A stretch of DNA of 64,000 nucleotides, from positions 1 through 64,000 of the forward strand of contig NZ_JAVBXD010000012.1 of assembly GCF_030756675.1 (NCBI RefSeq). Reading direction: 5' to 3'. A model generated the notes under the pieces. The model ran no database searches. It saw only the letters and a list, made by a program, of their open reading frames with translations, and had not been told where the DNA came from. The stretch comes from Bacillus multifaciens (GTDB taxonomy: Bacteria; Bacillota; Bacilli; Bacillales; Bacillaceae_G). How positions within the stretch are numbered: the stretch's first letter is position 1; each line of letters starts with the position of its first letter. A program made the position numbers and the translations under genes. Shown here piece after piece: positions 16,272 to 25,439 of this stretch.

Positions 16272-16319
16272 GAACAATCGTGCTACGATATTTAATTAAA
16301 TACCGTAGCACGATTGTTC
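16272..16319. repeat. Near-perfect 48-bp palindrome
   Basis: GAACAATCGTGCTACG (16272-16287) is mirrored by CGTAGCACGATTGTTC (16304-16319) and the centre TTAATTAA has no loop. Only one base pair mismatches over 24-base arms. It lies 16 bases beyond the ppk2 terminator and about 130 bases before the end of the opposite-strand aldo/keto reductase, and has no T-run. Confidence 0.7.
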
Positions 16320-16450
16320 AGTCTTTAGTACTCTTAATATAGCTGGATTGTTGAAAGAATAACCTATGAAAATAACACTATAATTCAATAATTTTCTAAG
16401 GTGCGCACTGAAGATAGTTCATATCATTAAAAATCCTTTTTATGGCTTCC

Positions 16451-17395
16451 TCATTTTAAAAGTACATTCTCAATTTCTATTAGAACTTCTTCAGGGATTT
16501 GTTTATAAACAGCTTTTACGGTTTCCTCAATTTGTTGAGGAGTGGAAGCACCTGTTAACGCACTTGCTACATTTTTTTGCCGTAGTACCCAAGCAATTGC
16601 TAATTCAGTTAAAGACATGTCGCAAGTTTTAGATATCTCTTCTAATCTTTGTGACGTGAGTAGTAATTCTTTTGTAAAAAGTTTTTTAAAGAACTTATTT
16701 ACATTTGGATTGTTGGCTCTACTTTTCTCAGGAATTTGCTTTTTATATTTACCAGTTAAGATACCTTGAGCAAGGGGACTAAAAACGATTTGTGATATGC
16801 CTAAATTTTCAGAGATAGGGATGATTTTGTCCTCTATGTCCCGCTTCAGCAAACTGTATTCGCATTGGTTCACAATAATTCGATTTATTAAATGCCTATC
16901 AGAGATATGTACTGCTTCCTTAATTTGTTCTGAGCTCCAGTTACTTACCCCAGCATATAGTATCTTACCTTACTTAATTAAATCATCAATTGCTCTTAGC
17001 GTTTCTTCTACTGGAGTTTCATAGTCGTAACTGTGACAATAAAAAATATCAATGTATTCAAGGTTCATTCTTTTTAAACTGGTATGTACTTGCTCAATAA
17101 CATGTTTACGTGATAGCCCTTTGCTGTTAGGACCTTCTCCAGTAGGCCAATATGCTTTTGTTGCTAACACATATTCGTCCCTAGTGAATGATTTTAAAGC
17201 AGATGCTAAAATTCTTTCAGCTTCACCATTTTGATACACGTTTGCAGTATCAAATGAATTAATTCCTACATCAAATGCCTTATGAATCGTTCGTACAGCA
17301 TCTTGTTCTGTCCCATTTTCTCCAAATGTTAAGTAACTCCCTAAACTAATTTCACTAATTTTTAAACCAGATTTTCCTAGTCTGTTATACTTCAA
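16451..17395 (-). pseudogene. Aldo/keto reductase, one in-frame stop
   Basis: A full-length reductase of the KCNAB/YqkF-like branch is readable in one frame from TTG 17395 to TGA/TAA at 16451, interrupted only by TAA at 16972-16970 (codon 142). Catalytic residues are visible before the stop: Asp49, Tyr54, Lys80 and His121. After the stop the same frame reads GKILYAGVSNWSSEQIKEA, the normal continuation, then NQCEYSLL and SPLAQGILTGKYK. A CAA-to-TAA change would explain it. GGGGG lies 7 bases before TTG 17395. NADPH-dependent carbonyl reduction would be its function if read through. Confidence 0.8.
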
Positions 17396-17780
17396 ACATA
17401 TTCCCCCATAATATAATTTAGTATGTATCAAAGTGGAGCGCGGTAGATGCCATTTCGTTTTTATCTGTGAGCGAAAAAAATGTTATTCTCTCAAAATCAC
17501 GGATTATTTTTGGAGTCATTAGTAATTGTGCTTGATGATTTGTATGTTTTTTTGAGAAAACCATATTTTCTAGTATTAAGAAAGGTTGCTACTTTATAAT
17601 GATTTTATCAGATTATTAATAACTTTTGGATTTTTGGTTTGTTTAAAGTGTATGAATGAAAGTGGTTATTCATATTATTGTTGCAGAAATTGGACACAAT
17701 AAATGAGAAACAGGTGCAAAAAATGATGAATAAAATAGAAAAATAGCGATTTTCTTTATGTTAATAAATGGGGTTTATTC

Positions 17781-17809
17781 TTGTGTCAGCTCTATAACTA
17801 TGCTAAAAT
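17781..17809 (+). promoter_or_regulatory. Likely sigma-A promoter of the hflX leader
   Basis: TTGTGT (17781-17786) and TAAAAT (17804-17809) are 17 bases apart. The transcript would start near 17816 and give a leader of about 380 bases before hflX, with an upstream ORF and two hairpins. Upstream, 17432-17780 shows nothing I can annotate. Confidence 0.55.
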
Positions 17810-17842
17810 TTATATAACTTTTAATGAACGGAGGGGTCTCCT

Positions 17843-17884
17843 TTGATCTTAATCAGATTACGTCTCAATACTTTGTGCCAATAA
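17843..17884 (+). CDS. Leader peptide upstream of hflX, 13 codons
   Basis: GGAGGGG (17830-17836) lies 6 bases before TTG 17843, giving MILIRLRLNTLCQ and TAA at 17882. A short peptide with a strong ribosome site in a long leader that also contains a terminator is the pattern of ribosome-mediated attenuation, known for antibiotic-resistance genes and reported for hflX relatives in Listeria. The CCAAT near the stop (17878-17882) can pair with ATTGG (17929-17933), which can alternatively pair with CCAAT at 17953-17957. This is a switch-like arrangement. Confidence 0.55.
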   Translation: MILIRLRLNTLCQ

Positions 17885-17972
17885 TTGAATAGCGCTCAAA
17901 GGCTCTGTCTGTGTACAGAGTAAACGGGATTGGTCTGTCTCTTTAAAGGAACCCAATTGAACTTATATGTGA

Positions 17973-18008
17973 AAAGAGGGGAGGACGAATACGCCCTCTT
18001 TTTGTTTT
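17973..18008 (+). terminator. Terminator inside the hflX leader (attenuator)
   Basis: AAGAGGG (17974-17980) pairs with CCCTCTT (17994-18000), followed by TTTGTTTT. It stands about 190 bases before the hflX start and after the leader peptide, so it must be passed for hflX to be expressed from the promoter at 17781. Confidence 0.65.
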
Positions 18009-18138
18009 GCCTTTAAAACAGAATGATGAGATGCATGTATACTAACATTTTTGTGTAGTATGGTGCTGGATTTGACGACCATTGAACAAGCAAGAAGCGA
18101 TGTTTTTATGTTTATTTGTCGCGTTTTCGTCCGTTTAT

Positions 18139-18166
18139 GAAAAACACAGGTAGGTGTTTTTTGTTT
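18139..18166 (+). terminator. Second hairpin before hflX
   Basis: AAAAACAC (18140-18147) pairs with GTGTTTTT (18154-18161), followed by TTGTTTG. It ends about 20 bases before the hflX ribosome site (ATGGAGGAAT) and is A/T-rich and weak, so it may be a second stop or merely a spacer structure. Confidence 0.4.
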
Positions 18167-18195
18167 GCGCGTAATCGAAATGGAGGAATAAATAT

Positions 18196-19458
18196 ATGGA
18201 ACAGGTAGTACAAAGAGCAATATTAGTCGGAGTGAATTTAAATAGCGAAAGTGATTTCGAATATTCAATGGAGGAGTTAGCGAATTTAACGGAAGCGTGC
18301 GATGTAGAAGTGATAGGGAAAGTAACACAAAATTTACATCGTGTAAATCCATCTCATTATATTGGAACGGGTAAGATTGAAGAAGTGGCAGCGTTCGTGA
18401 AAGAAGCGGATGCAAATTTGGTCATTTTCAATGATGAGTTATCGCCTTCGCAAATTCGAAATTTAGAAGCAGATTTAGATTGTAAAGTGATTGATCGTAC
18501 GATTTTAATTTTAGATATTTTTGCGCAGCGTGCAAAGACGAAAGAAGCGCAATTACAAGTTGAAGTAGCTCATTTGCAATATATGATGCCTCGTTTAATA
18601 GGCCTTCGTGAATCGTTAGGAAGACAAAGCGGCGGTGTTGGTACGAAAAACAAAGGTGTAGGGGAAAAGAAATTAGAGCTTGATCGCCGTAAGATTGAAG
18701 AGCAAATTGCAGCGTTAAATAAAGAGTTAGAAGCGCTTGTTGCACAGCGTCAAACACAGCGTAAACAGCGCAAGAAAAATGAAGTGCCTGTGGTTGCGTT
18801 AGTAGGATATACAAATTCCGGGAAATCAACAACGATGAATGCGATGCTTGAAATGTTTAACGGATCTGCAGAGAAACAAGTATTTGAAAAAGATATGTTG
18901 TTTGCGACGCTTGAAACAGCTGTGCGAAATATTCAATTGCCAGATAACAAATCGTTTTTATTAACAGATACCGTTGGATTCGTTAGTAAATTGCCGCATC
19001 ATCTTGTGAAAGCGTTCCGTTCGACGTTAGAAGAAGTGGCGGAGGCAGATTTATTGATTCATGTTGTGGATTATGCGAATCCGAACTATGAGCATCTGAT
19101 TGAGATTACGAATCAAACGTTAAAAAAAATCGGCGTGGAAAATATCCGGGCAATTTATGCTTATAATAAAGCAGACGTTATTGATATTGAAATTCCAAAA
19201 GTACAAGATGATCGTGTATATTTGTCTGCGAAACAAAAAGTAGGTATTGATGAGCTTGTGCATATGGTTCGCACGCAAATTTATAAAGATTATACAAAGT
19301 GTGAAATGTTAATTCCTTATGATCAAGGACACCTAATTTCTTATTTTAACGAGCATGCTAACGTTTTATTGACAGACTATGAAAATGAAGGCACGAGGAT
19401 TACCGTGGAATGTAAAATAAGTGATTTCGAAAAGTATAAAAGGTATGCAATACGCTAA
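18196..19458 (+). CDS. hflX: GTPase HflX
   Basis: A 420-residue protein of the Obg-HflX superfamily: N-terminal HflX domain (residues 1-170, with the Gly-rich RQSGGVGTKNKGVGEKKLEL region), a coiled-coil linker (160-192), and a G domain with G1 GYTNSGKST (204-212), G3 DTVGF (258-262), G4 NKAD (324-327) and a SAK-type G5. HflX binds the 50S subunit and splits stalled or hibernating 70S ribosomes, notably during heat or antibiotic stress. GGAGGAAT precedes ATG 18196. Expression is probably controlled by the attenuator-like leader. Monocistronic. Confidence 0.9.
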   Translation: MEQVVQRAILVGVNLNSESDFEYSMEELANLTEACDVEVIGKVTQNLHRVNPSHYIGTGKIEEVAAFVKEADANLVIFNDELSPSQIRNLEADLDCKVIDRTILILDIFAQRAKTKEAQLQVEVAHLQYMMPRLIGLRESLGRQSGGVGTKNKGVGEKKLELDRRKIEEQIAALNKELEALVAQRQTQRKQRKKNEVPVVALVGYTNSGKSTTMNAMLEMFNGSAEKQVFEKDMLFATLETAVRNIQLPDNKSFLLTDTVGFVSKLPHHLVKAFRSTLEEVAEADLLIHVVDYANPNYEHLIEITNQTLKKIGVENIRAIYAYNKADVIDIEIPKVQDDRVYLSAKQKVGIDELVHMVRTQIYKDYTKCEMLIPYDQGHLISYFNEHANVLLTDYENEGTRITVECKISDFEKYKRYAIR

Positions 19459-19476
19459 AAAGTTCACATGAAATAG

Positions 19477-19512
19477 GAAAAGAAGAGCTGCTGGAAAGTA
19501 GCTCTTCTTTTC
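19477..19512. terminator. Bidirectional terminator between hflX and the GNAT gene
   Basis: GAAAAGAAGAGCT (19477-19489) pairs perfectly with AGCTCTTCTTTTC (19500-19512). The right arm touches the stop codon of the opposite-strand GNAT gene. Confidence 0.8.
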
Positions 19513-20074
19513 ATGATCTTTTCGTTGCATATATACATGTATCTCTTAATTCAGCCCCATCTATTGATACACTATTATTCTCTAAAATACCTTCTAATTT
19601 AAAACCTAATCTTTCGGGTATGGCACGGCTTTTGACATTTCTTGAGTCACAACGAATTTCTATTCGATTTGCTTGTAATTCATGAAAAGCAAAATCTACA
19701 ATTTCTGTAACAGCTTCTGTCATGTAGCCTTTTCCGCTAAAACGAGAGTGAATCCAATAACCAATTTCAAATTTCGGAATATCCCAGTTAATGCGGTGTA
19801 ACCCTGAAGAGGCAACAAACTCCCCTGTGTCTTTAAGGAAAACGAGCAATCGTAAATCTTCACGTGCCAAAAATTTCACGTGAGAATCTCTAATATTTGC
19901 TTCTACTTCTTGTTCTGTTTGTTCTTTTTGAGCAAAAGGCATCCAAGGTTTTAATTCTTCGATAGATTCATTGATAGCGTTATATACTTCTTTTCCATCT
20001 CCAGGTCTTGGCATCCTTATGAGAAGTCTTTCCGTATAGAACTCAGAAGGGAAATTTAATAGCAGTGGATTCAT
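19511..20074 (-). CDS. RimJ/RimL-type GNAT acetyltransferase
   Basis: A 187-residue acetyl-CoA-dependent N-acetyltransferase. The N-terminal ERLLIRMPRPGDG and later FEIGYWIHSRFSGKGYMTEAV (acetyl-CoA binding loop, about residues 100-120), then ANRIEIRCDSRNVKSRAIPERLGF are the landmarks of the RimJ/RimL subfamily, which acetylates N-termini of ribosomal proteins or small molecules. The substrate is unknown. GGAGCG lies upstream of ATG 20074. It is transcribed alone. Confidence 0.8.
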   Translation of the reverse strand: MNPLLLNFPSEFYTERLLIRMPRPGDGKEVYNAINESIEELKPWMPFAQKEQTEQEVEANIRDSHVKFLAREDLRLLVFLKDTGEFVASSGLHRINWDIPKFEIGYWIHSRFSGKGYMTEAVTEIVDFAFHELQANRIEIRCDSRNVKSRAIPERLGFKLEGILENNSVSIDGAELRDTCIYATKRS

Positions 20075-20333
20075 AAGAAACGCTCCTTATTTGTTATTTT
20101 ATATTATGATACATGAATGGATGTATCTGGTAAATGTTTTTTCTGAATTTTAATAAAAATAAAGTTTTACTAGGTTTTAGGAATTATGTTTATTTTGAAA
20201 TGTTGTAAGCAGAGAAGTGGAAAAAAAGGAAGAAGAGGTATAGAATAGGTTTTGTTTAAAAAGTCAGAAAAATAAAAGTGTGTGAAACATATGCAGAGGT
20301 TGTTTTCAGCACAAGAGGAGAGGAGCGTGTAGG

Positions 20334-21536
20334 ATGCAGACAATAACAAAGCCGAATGCGGTGGAGGCACCAACGATTTACCGTATTTTATTTGCGATTA
20401 GTTTAGGGCACTTTCTTAATGATTCGATGCAGGCAGTTGTACCGGCGCTGTTTCCTATTTTAGAAAAGTCGATGAATTTATCCTATATGCAGGTGGGATG
20501 GATTGCCTTTGCTCTTAATATGACATCATCAATTATGCAGCCGGTGTTTGGGATGTATTCAGATAAGAAGCCTTCCCCGTATTTGCTGCCACTAGGAATG
20601 TTTTCAAGCATGCTTGGGATGATTGGGCTAGCGTTTGCACCGAACTTTTTTATTGTTATCTTATCTGTTTTATTCATTGGACTTGGATCCGCAGTCTTTC
20701 ATCCAGAAGGCGCACGTGTTGCTTATATGGCAGCAGGAGCAAAGCGTGGTTTAGCACAATCCATTTATCAAGTTGGAGGAAATACAGGAAATTCGCTTGC
20801 GCCAATTTTTACGGCACTTGTATTTGTTCCGCTTGGACAAATTGGAGCAGTATGGTTTACGGGCTTTGCGATGGTTGGAATTATCTTACTGTACTTTGTT
20901 TCAACGTGGTATAAAGGAGAGTTAGCAAGCGGGGCCGTAAGAAGGAAGAAACGTGCTGCATTAGAAGCTGACAGTTTAGTAATAAGCAGCCGAATTAAGT
21001 TTGTTATTGTATTACTTGTATTCTTAACGTTTGTTCGCTCATGGTACGGAGCAGGGATTGGAAACTTTTATCAGTTTTATTTGATCGAGCATTACGGATT
21101 ATCTATTAAAAATGCACAGTTTTACGTATTTGCTTTCATGATTGCCGGCGTACTTGGTACGTTCTTTGGCGGACCGTTAGCAGATCGGTTTGGAAAGCGA
21201 AATATTATTGTTTTTTCTATGCTTGGTTCAGCCCCATTAGCACTGTTATTACCGCACGTTTCACTCGTCTGGGTTGTTCCGTTGTTTATTTGCATTGGGT
21301 TTATTAGTTCGAGTAGCTTCAGTGTGATAGTTGTGTATGCCCAGGAGCTTGTTCCCGGGAAGGTTGGTATGGTATCTGGATTAATTGTCGGACTTGCATT
21401 TGGACTTGGAGCGTTAGGAGCAGTTGTACTTGGGAAATTGGCAGATATATATAGCCTTAACTTTATTATGATACTATGCAGTATGTTACCGTTAATTGGA
21501 TTATCATCATGGTTATTGCCAAATGACCGTAAATAG
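20334..21536 (+). CDS. MFS transporter, Fsr (fosmidomycin resistance) type
   Basis: A 400-residue protein with 12 predicted helices. The N-terminal SLGHFLNDSMQAVVPALFP and the following FGMYSDKKPSPYLLP are the distinctive helix 1 and loop 2-3 motifs of the Fsr-type drug exporters; GGPLADRFGKRNIIV is the second-half repeat. Members export fosmidomycin and related compounds, though many have unknown natural substrates. GAGGAGAGGAGCG precedes ATG 20334. Monocistronic, with a terminator shared with the MurJ-like gene. Confidence 0.8.
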   Translation: MQTITKPNAVEAPTIYRILFAISLGHFLNDSMQAVVPALFPILEKSMNLSYMQVGWIAFALNMTSSIMQPVFGMYSDKKPSPYLLPLGMFSSMLGMIGLAFAPNFFIVILSVLFIGLGSAVFHPEGARVAYMAAGAKRGLAQSIYQVGGNTGNSLAPIFTALVFVPLGQIGAVWFTGFAMVGIILLYFVSTWYKGELASGAVRRKKRAALEADSLVISSRIKFVIVLLVFLTFVRSWYGAGIGNFYQFYLIEHYGLSIKNAQFYVFAFMIAGVLGTFFGGPLADRFGKRNIIVFSMLGSAPLALLLPHVSLVWVVPLFICIGFISSSSFSVIVVYAQELVPGKVGMVSGLIVGLAFGLGALGAVVLGKLADIYSLNFIMILCSMLPLIGLSSWLLPNDRK

Positions 21537-21576
21537 ATGAAAAGAGTCTAGAGGTATATTTATTTCATATTCATAC

Positions 21577-21613
21577 AAAGAGGTGTAACTTATATTTCAA
21601 GTTACACCTCTTT
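21577..21613. terminator. Bidirectional terminator
   Basis: AAAGAGGTGTAACTT (21577-21591) pairs perfectly with 21599-21613. It separates the convergent Fsr-type and MurJ-like genes. Confidence 0.85.
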
Positions 21614-21618
21614 AATAG

Positions 21619-23253
21619 TTATCGCTTTAATTTTTTCAACAATGGTAGTCGATTAATACGATCACCGAGAATGTCAGAAGCAAGTCCGCTTGTAAATACA
21701 AAAGCGAAATAAACGAGTCCTCCAAGGGCACCACATACGACCACAATTAATAATGACTCCATATATGATTGGCCAGGAATTAACCATTTTAATAACGTTT
21801 TTGCACCAACTACTACAGCAGACATCGCAGCCGAGTAAATGGTAATAAGTAATATTGTTTTACCAGTCTTTACGATGTTAAACTTTGTATATTTCACAAT
21901 GCAGTATAACATGATGACATCAGAAACGAGGTAACCAAGTATAGTTCCTAATACAGCGCCGTGCCCACCGAGTAGGTATAGAAGCGGTGTGTTGGCAACA
22001 ACTTTTACAATAATACCAGCAGTAAAAGCAATCATTGTTTTACGTTGATAATCAATGCCTTGTAAAATTGCAGCTGATACGGTGAAGATCGCACTCATTA
22101 CAGCGGATGGTGCATACGAGATTAAATATTGTGACCCATCTAATGCTGTATTGTGATCAAAGTATACCATGCGAAATGCATCGTATGCGATGCTCGCAAG
22201 CCCAAATGAAGCTGGAATTGTGAAAAATAATAAGACTGTAAAAATCTTTTCAATTTGGTTTTGCAGTTCATCTAATTTACCACCCGTAAAGGACTGTGTA
22301 ATTGCCGGGATGATTGAAAGTGAAAATCCTGTTGCTAGTGATGCTGGTATCATAATCAACTTTTGAGCATAGTTCGTAATGTAAGCGAACACAGCGTTTG
22401 CTTTATCAAGCGGTGTGCCTATTGCTCGCAGTGCATCAGCAACTGTATATTGATCCACTAATGTATAAAGTGGAATGGCAATACCTACAAAGACAATTGG
22501 AATTGCATATCGAAGCAGTTCCATATAAATCTTTGTTAAGGAGAATGAAGAAGAGCGTGTTTTTCGTTCTCCTTCTGGCGCACGAAGTCCATTGTATTTT
22601 TTCCAGTACATAATGAGCATGGAAACACTGGCAATTGCTCCAATAACAGCGCCAAATGTTGCAACTGCTACAGAAGATGCGACTGATCCGCCCAATAGTT
22701 TAGAAACGATAAAGCTTCCAACTAAAATAAAAATAACACGTGCAATTTGTTCCACAACTTGTGAAACAGCACTTGGTTTCATATATTGAAAACCTTGGAA
22801 ATAACCGCGCGTAACGCTCATTGCTGGCACAATAATAAGTGCAAAGCTTAGTGCACGCATTGTTAATGTTACATCTTCGACGAATCCAGGCTCTGGTGTT
22901 TTAGAGCGAATAATTAATTCTGATACGTATGGTGCGCCGAAAAATAAAATTAAGAAACCGAGGAATCCCATAAACATCATTACTTTTAAGCTTGAGATGT
23001 ATAATTTTTTACTTGTACTGTAATCTCCTAAAGCGTTATATTTGGCAACAAATTTTGAAACGGCGATCGGAATACCTGCCGTTGAAAAACTTAGTAAAAT
23101 CCCATACCAGGAGTACGCATAAGAATATAAAGCAACTCCTTCGCTCCCAACTAAAGCTTGGAATGGGAAGAAATAAATAAAACCTAAAATACGTGAAATC
23201 ATTGTCGCACCGCTTAGCAGCGCAGTGCCTTTCAATACTTTTGAAGTAGACAA
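21619..23253 (-). CDS. MurJ/SpoVB-like flippase (YtgP type)
   Basis: A 544-residue polytopic protein with about 14 helices, of the MOP superfamily (polysaccharide_synt/MurJ). Length and the start LKGTALLSGATMISRILGF match B. subtilis YtgP, which has lipid II flippase activity. The conserved RGYFQGFQYMKPSAVSQVVEQ segment is present (about residues 150-170). TTG 23253 is the start, with AGGAGG 9 bases upstream. SpoVB is the close relative acting in the cortex, so the paralogue assignment is an inference from length. Transcribed alone. Confidence 0.75.
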   Translation of the reverse strand: MSTSKVLKGTALLSGATMISRILGFIYFFPFQALVGSEGVALYSYAYSWYGILLSFSTAGIPIAVSKFVAKYNALGDYSTSKKLYISSLKVMMFMGFLGFLILFFGAPYVSELIIRSKTPEPGFVEDVTLTMRALSFALIIVPAMSVTRGYFQGFQYMKPSAVSQVVEQIARVIFILVGSFIVSKLLGGSVASSVAVATFGAVIGAIASVSMLIMYWKKYNGLRAPEGERKTRSSSFSLTKIYMELLRYAIPIVFVGIAIPLYTLVDQYTVADALRAIGTPLDKANAVFAYITNYAQKLIMIPASLATGFSLSIIPAITQSFTGGKLDELQNQIEKIFTVLLFFTIPASFGLASIAYDAFRMVYFDHNTALDGSQYLISYAPSAVMSAIFTVSAAILQGIDYQRKTMIAFTAGIIVKVVANTPLLYLLGGHGAVLGTILGYLVSDVIMLYCIVKYTKFNIVKTGKTILLITIYSAAMSAVVVGAKTLLKWLIPGQSYMESLLIVVVCGALGGLVYFAFVFTSGLASDILGDRINRLPLLKKLKR

Positions 23254-23501
23254 AATACTTCCTCCTACTCTGGTTGCTTAAGAATCATCTTTTTCTACTA
23301 TAAACTTGTCTTAGTATTTTATAAAGTAAAATAATCAATTTATTATTACAGAATTTTTACAAAGTGTGTTTGTTTGGGGAATTTTAATAGATGGTTTGGG
23401 TATTCGTAATAATACAATCGTTTACAGAACATGAAGATGCAATTAGGAAAAATTTATCATATAATAAGGGTAATTCAAAAGAGATATTAGGGGGTGTGGA
23501 T

Positions 23502-23585
23502 ATGGCAATTACAATGAAATTGCTAGATACTGCAGCGTCTCATGCAAAGCCAAGTATGGAAAAGGCGATACTTTGTGTGAGGTAG
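23502..23585 (+). CDS. Possible micro-ORF, 27 codons
   Basis: ATG 23502 follows GGGGGTG at 4 to 5 bases and encodes MAITMKLLDTAASHAKPSME plus seven residues. It has good ribosome-site quality, but I recognise nothing. The frame is open upstream to 23391 with no better start. It could be a real small protein or the start of a lost gene. Confidence 0.3.
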   Translation: MAITMKLLDTAASHAKPSMEKAILCVR

Positions 23586-23685
23586 AGATGTAACATACAA
23601 TCGCCTAAATGGATTTGTATCATTTCTCTTATATTTGGCTTTGCACCTTATTTAAATGAAACATAAAAATAAGGGGCGAGCGGAA

Positions 23686-23949
23686 ATGAAATATGTAAAA
23701 GCAGCGACTGTTTTACCTGAACAGTTAATTATAGAAATTCAAAAGTATGTACAAGGTGAAACGATTTATATTCCAAAACAAGAAGATGCTTATCATAAGT
23801 GGGGTACACGCTCTGGAGGGAGAAAGCAACTTGATGATCGAAATAAAGCAATTAAATATGCTTTTAAAAACGGAACAGCAATTTGTCAATTAGCTGAAGA
23901 ATATTTTCTCTCCATTGAAACCATTAAAAAAATCGTGTACTCAAAATAA
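23686..23949 (+). CDS. CD3324-family (Mor-like HTH) protein
   Basis: An 87-residue basic protein. The N-terminal half (LPEQLIIEIQKYVQGETIYI then KWGTRSGGRKQLDDRNK) and the C-terminal helix-turn-helix (GTAICQLAEEYFLSIETIKKI) match the CD3324 family of small Mor-like regulators. ATG 23686 has AAGGGGCGAGCGGA upstream; the frame is open to 23656 with a weaker start. The role is unknown, and DNA binding is likely. Confidence 0.7.
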   Translation: MKYVKAATVLPEQLIIEIQKYVQGETIYIPKQEDAYHKWGTRSGGRKQLDDRNKAIKYAFKNGTAICQLAEEYFLSIETIKKIVYSK

Positions 23950-24101
23950 ATAAAGATAAATTGATGGCGCTGCGTACTTTATATAAATATGCAGTGCTTT
24001 TTTATGTAGAGTTTGATTCTAAATTATCTTCTGCATTTTATAAAAAAAATTAATCGTATAAAATAAAAAATAGATAAACAATTTTGTATGGAGTGATAGG
24101 A

Positions 24102-24740
24102 ATGAATGCTTTTATTAGAAGTGATCAATACAACTTTATAAAATCACAAGCTTATATTTTAGTGAATGGACATGCAACTGCCAATGATAAGGGAGTTATT
24201 GCTGCATTGAAATCACTAGCGATAGAAAAAGTACTACATCTGTTTGAGGATCTGACCGATGAACAAAAAGAATTAATGGACATGATTTTGATGATTGACA
24301 ATAGAGAGGATGCAGAATCATTTTTGCATAAGTTATCGCCATATGTCATACCGTTTCATGAGGTGACTCAGCAGACATTAAAAAAATTATTCCCTAAGGC
24401 AAAAAAGCTTAAACTGCCTAAAATGGAAGAAATCAATATGAAAGAAACATCTTACTTAAGTTGGATTGATGCAGGAACAAATAGGAAACTTATTATAATT
24501 CGGAATAATAACAAGTTTGTAGGTGTGCAAGGTACATTTCAAAGTATAAATAAAAAAGGGATTTGTTCATTATGCCACAAACATGAAGAAGTGGGAATGT
24601 TTCTTGTTGAAATAAAAGGTGATGTACCAGGTACTTTTGTGAAAAAGGGAAACTATATTTGTCGGGATAGTACAGTGTGTAATTGTAACATCACTTCACT
24701 CGATAAATTATATGATTTTATTGAGAGAGTGAGAAAATAA
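24102..24740 (+). CDS. FusB/FusC-type elongation factor G-binding protein
   Basis: A 212-residue protein: N-terminal four-helix domain (residues 1-80) and a C-terminal treble-clef zinc domain with Cys155, Cys158, Cys187 and Cys193 or Cys195. This is the FusB fold, which binds EF-G on the ribosome and speeds its release, giving fusidic acid resistance in staphylococci. In Bacillus it is an intrinsic gene of unclear role. GGAG lies 7 bases before ATG 24102; a TTG at 24084 is less likely. It stands near hflX, another ribosome-rescue factor, but about 4.6 kb away. Confidence 0.75.
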   Translation: MNAFIRSDQYNFIKSQAYILVNGHATANDKGVIAALKSLAIEKVLHLFEDLTDEQKELMDMILMIDNREDAESFLHKLSPYVIPFHEVTQQTLKKLFPKAKKLKLPKMEEINMKETSYLSWIDAGTNRKLIIIRNNNKFVGVQGTFQSINKKGICSLCHKHEEVGMFLVEIKGDVPGTFVKKGNYICRDSTVCNCNITSLDKLYDFIERVRK

Positions 24741-24773
24741 GTAATAGATAAAGATGTGAATTGGGAAAAGAAA

Positions 24774-24800
24774 AAGGACACTGCTATTTGTGTCCTTCTA
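24774..24800. terminator. Terminator between fusB-like gene and msrA
   Basis: AAGGACAC (24774-24781) pairs with GTGTCCTT (24790-24797). On the minus strand it is followed by TTTTTCTTTT, so it mainly serves msrA. Confidence 0.7.
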
Positions 24801-24811
24801 TCCTTATTGTA

Positions 24812-25348
24812 TTATTTCTTTTGCCAGTTTGCTTTAATAAAGTCTTCGCGACCAGACTCTTTCCGTTCTTGTGCATATTTCTCTGGATTCTTTTTATAAA
24901 AATGTTGATGATATTCTTCAGCCACGTAAAAGGGGGCAGCTGGGCAAATTTCTGTTACAATTGGGTCTTTAAACATACCGCTGTCTGCTAATGTTAGCTT
25001 TGATTTTTCAGCTAGCTCTTTTTGTATTTCATTATGATAAAAAATTGCTGTACGGTAAGATGGACCGCGGTCAAAAAATTGTCCACCGTCATCTGTTGGA
25101 TCGATTTGTGGCCAATATAAATCTAATAACTTTTGATAAGGAAATATAGTAGGATCAAATGTAATTTGAACGACTTCTAAATGTCCAGATTCCCCCGATT
25201 TTACATCTTCATAAGTTGGATTTTCAACATGTCCTCCTGCATAGCCTGAAAGGACTTTGTGTATACCAGCTAGTTCATCGAATGGTTTGACCATACACCA
25301 AAAGCAACCGCCCGCAAAAGTTGCAAGTTCATATTGTTTTTCTTCCAT
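24812..25348 (-). CDS. msrA: Peptide methionine-S-sulfoxide reductase MsrA
   Basis: A 178-residue enzyme that reduces methionine-S-sulfoxide in oxidised proteins. The catalytic GCFWC motif is at residues 14-18 (Cys15 catalytic). The family blocks [20 protein letters not shown] and [20 protein letters not shown] are intact, as is [19 protein letters not shown] lies upstream of ATG 25348. There is no MsrB fusion and no msrB next to it. Monocistronic. Confidence 0.92.
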   Translation of the reverse strand: MEEKQYELATFAGGCFWCMVKPFDELAGIHKVLSGYAGGHVENPTYEDVKSGESGHLEVVQITFDPTIFPYQKLLDLYWPQIDPTDDGGQFFDRGPSYRTAIFYHNEIQKELAEKSKLTLADSGMFKDPIVTEICPAAPFYVAEEYHQHFYKKNPEKYAQERKESGREDFIKANWQKK

Positions 25349-25439
25349 CGCAATTAATCCCCCTAAATTGATATGTTTTATCTAGTATCGTATATGTTTT
25401 GTATCATCGCAAGAGAAAAGTCAGGAAGAATAAAAAAAT

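Noticed and set aside
17690-17760. Coding-like stretch LLQKLDTINEKQVQKMMNKIEK ending at TAG 17745
   Set aside because: No start codon with ribosome site and no upstream gene body; may be chance in an A-rich region.
18428-18832. 134-codon minus-strand ORF inside hflX
   Set aside because: It is an antisense shadow of the HflX coding sequence, with Leu/Ser-rich low-complexity composition and no site.
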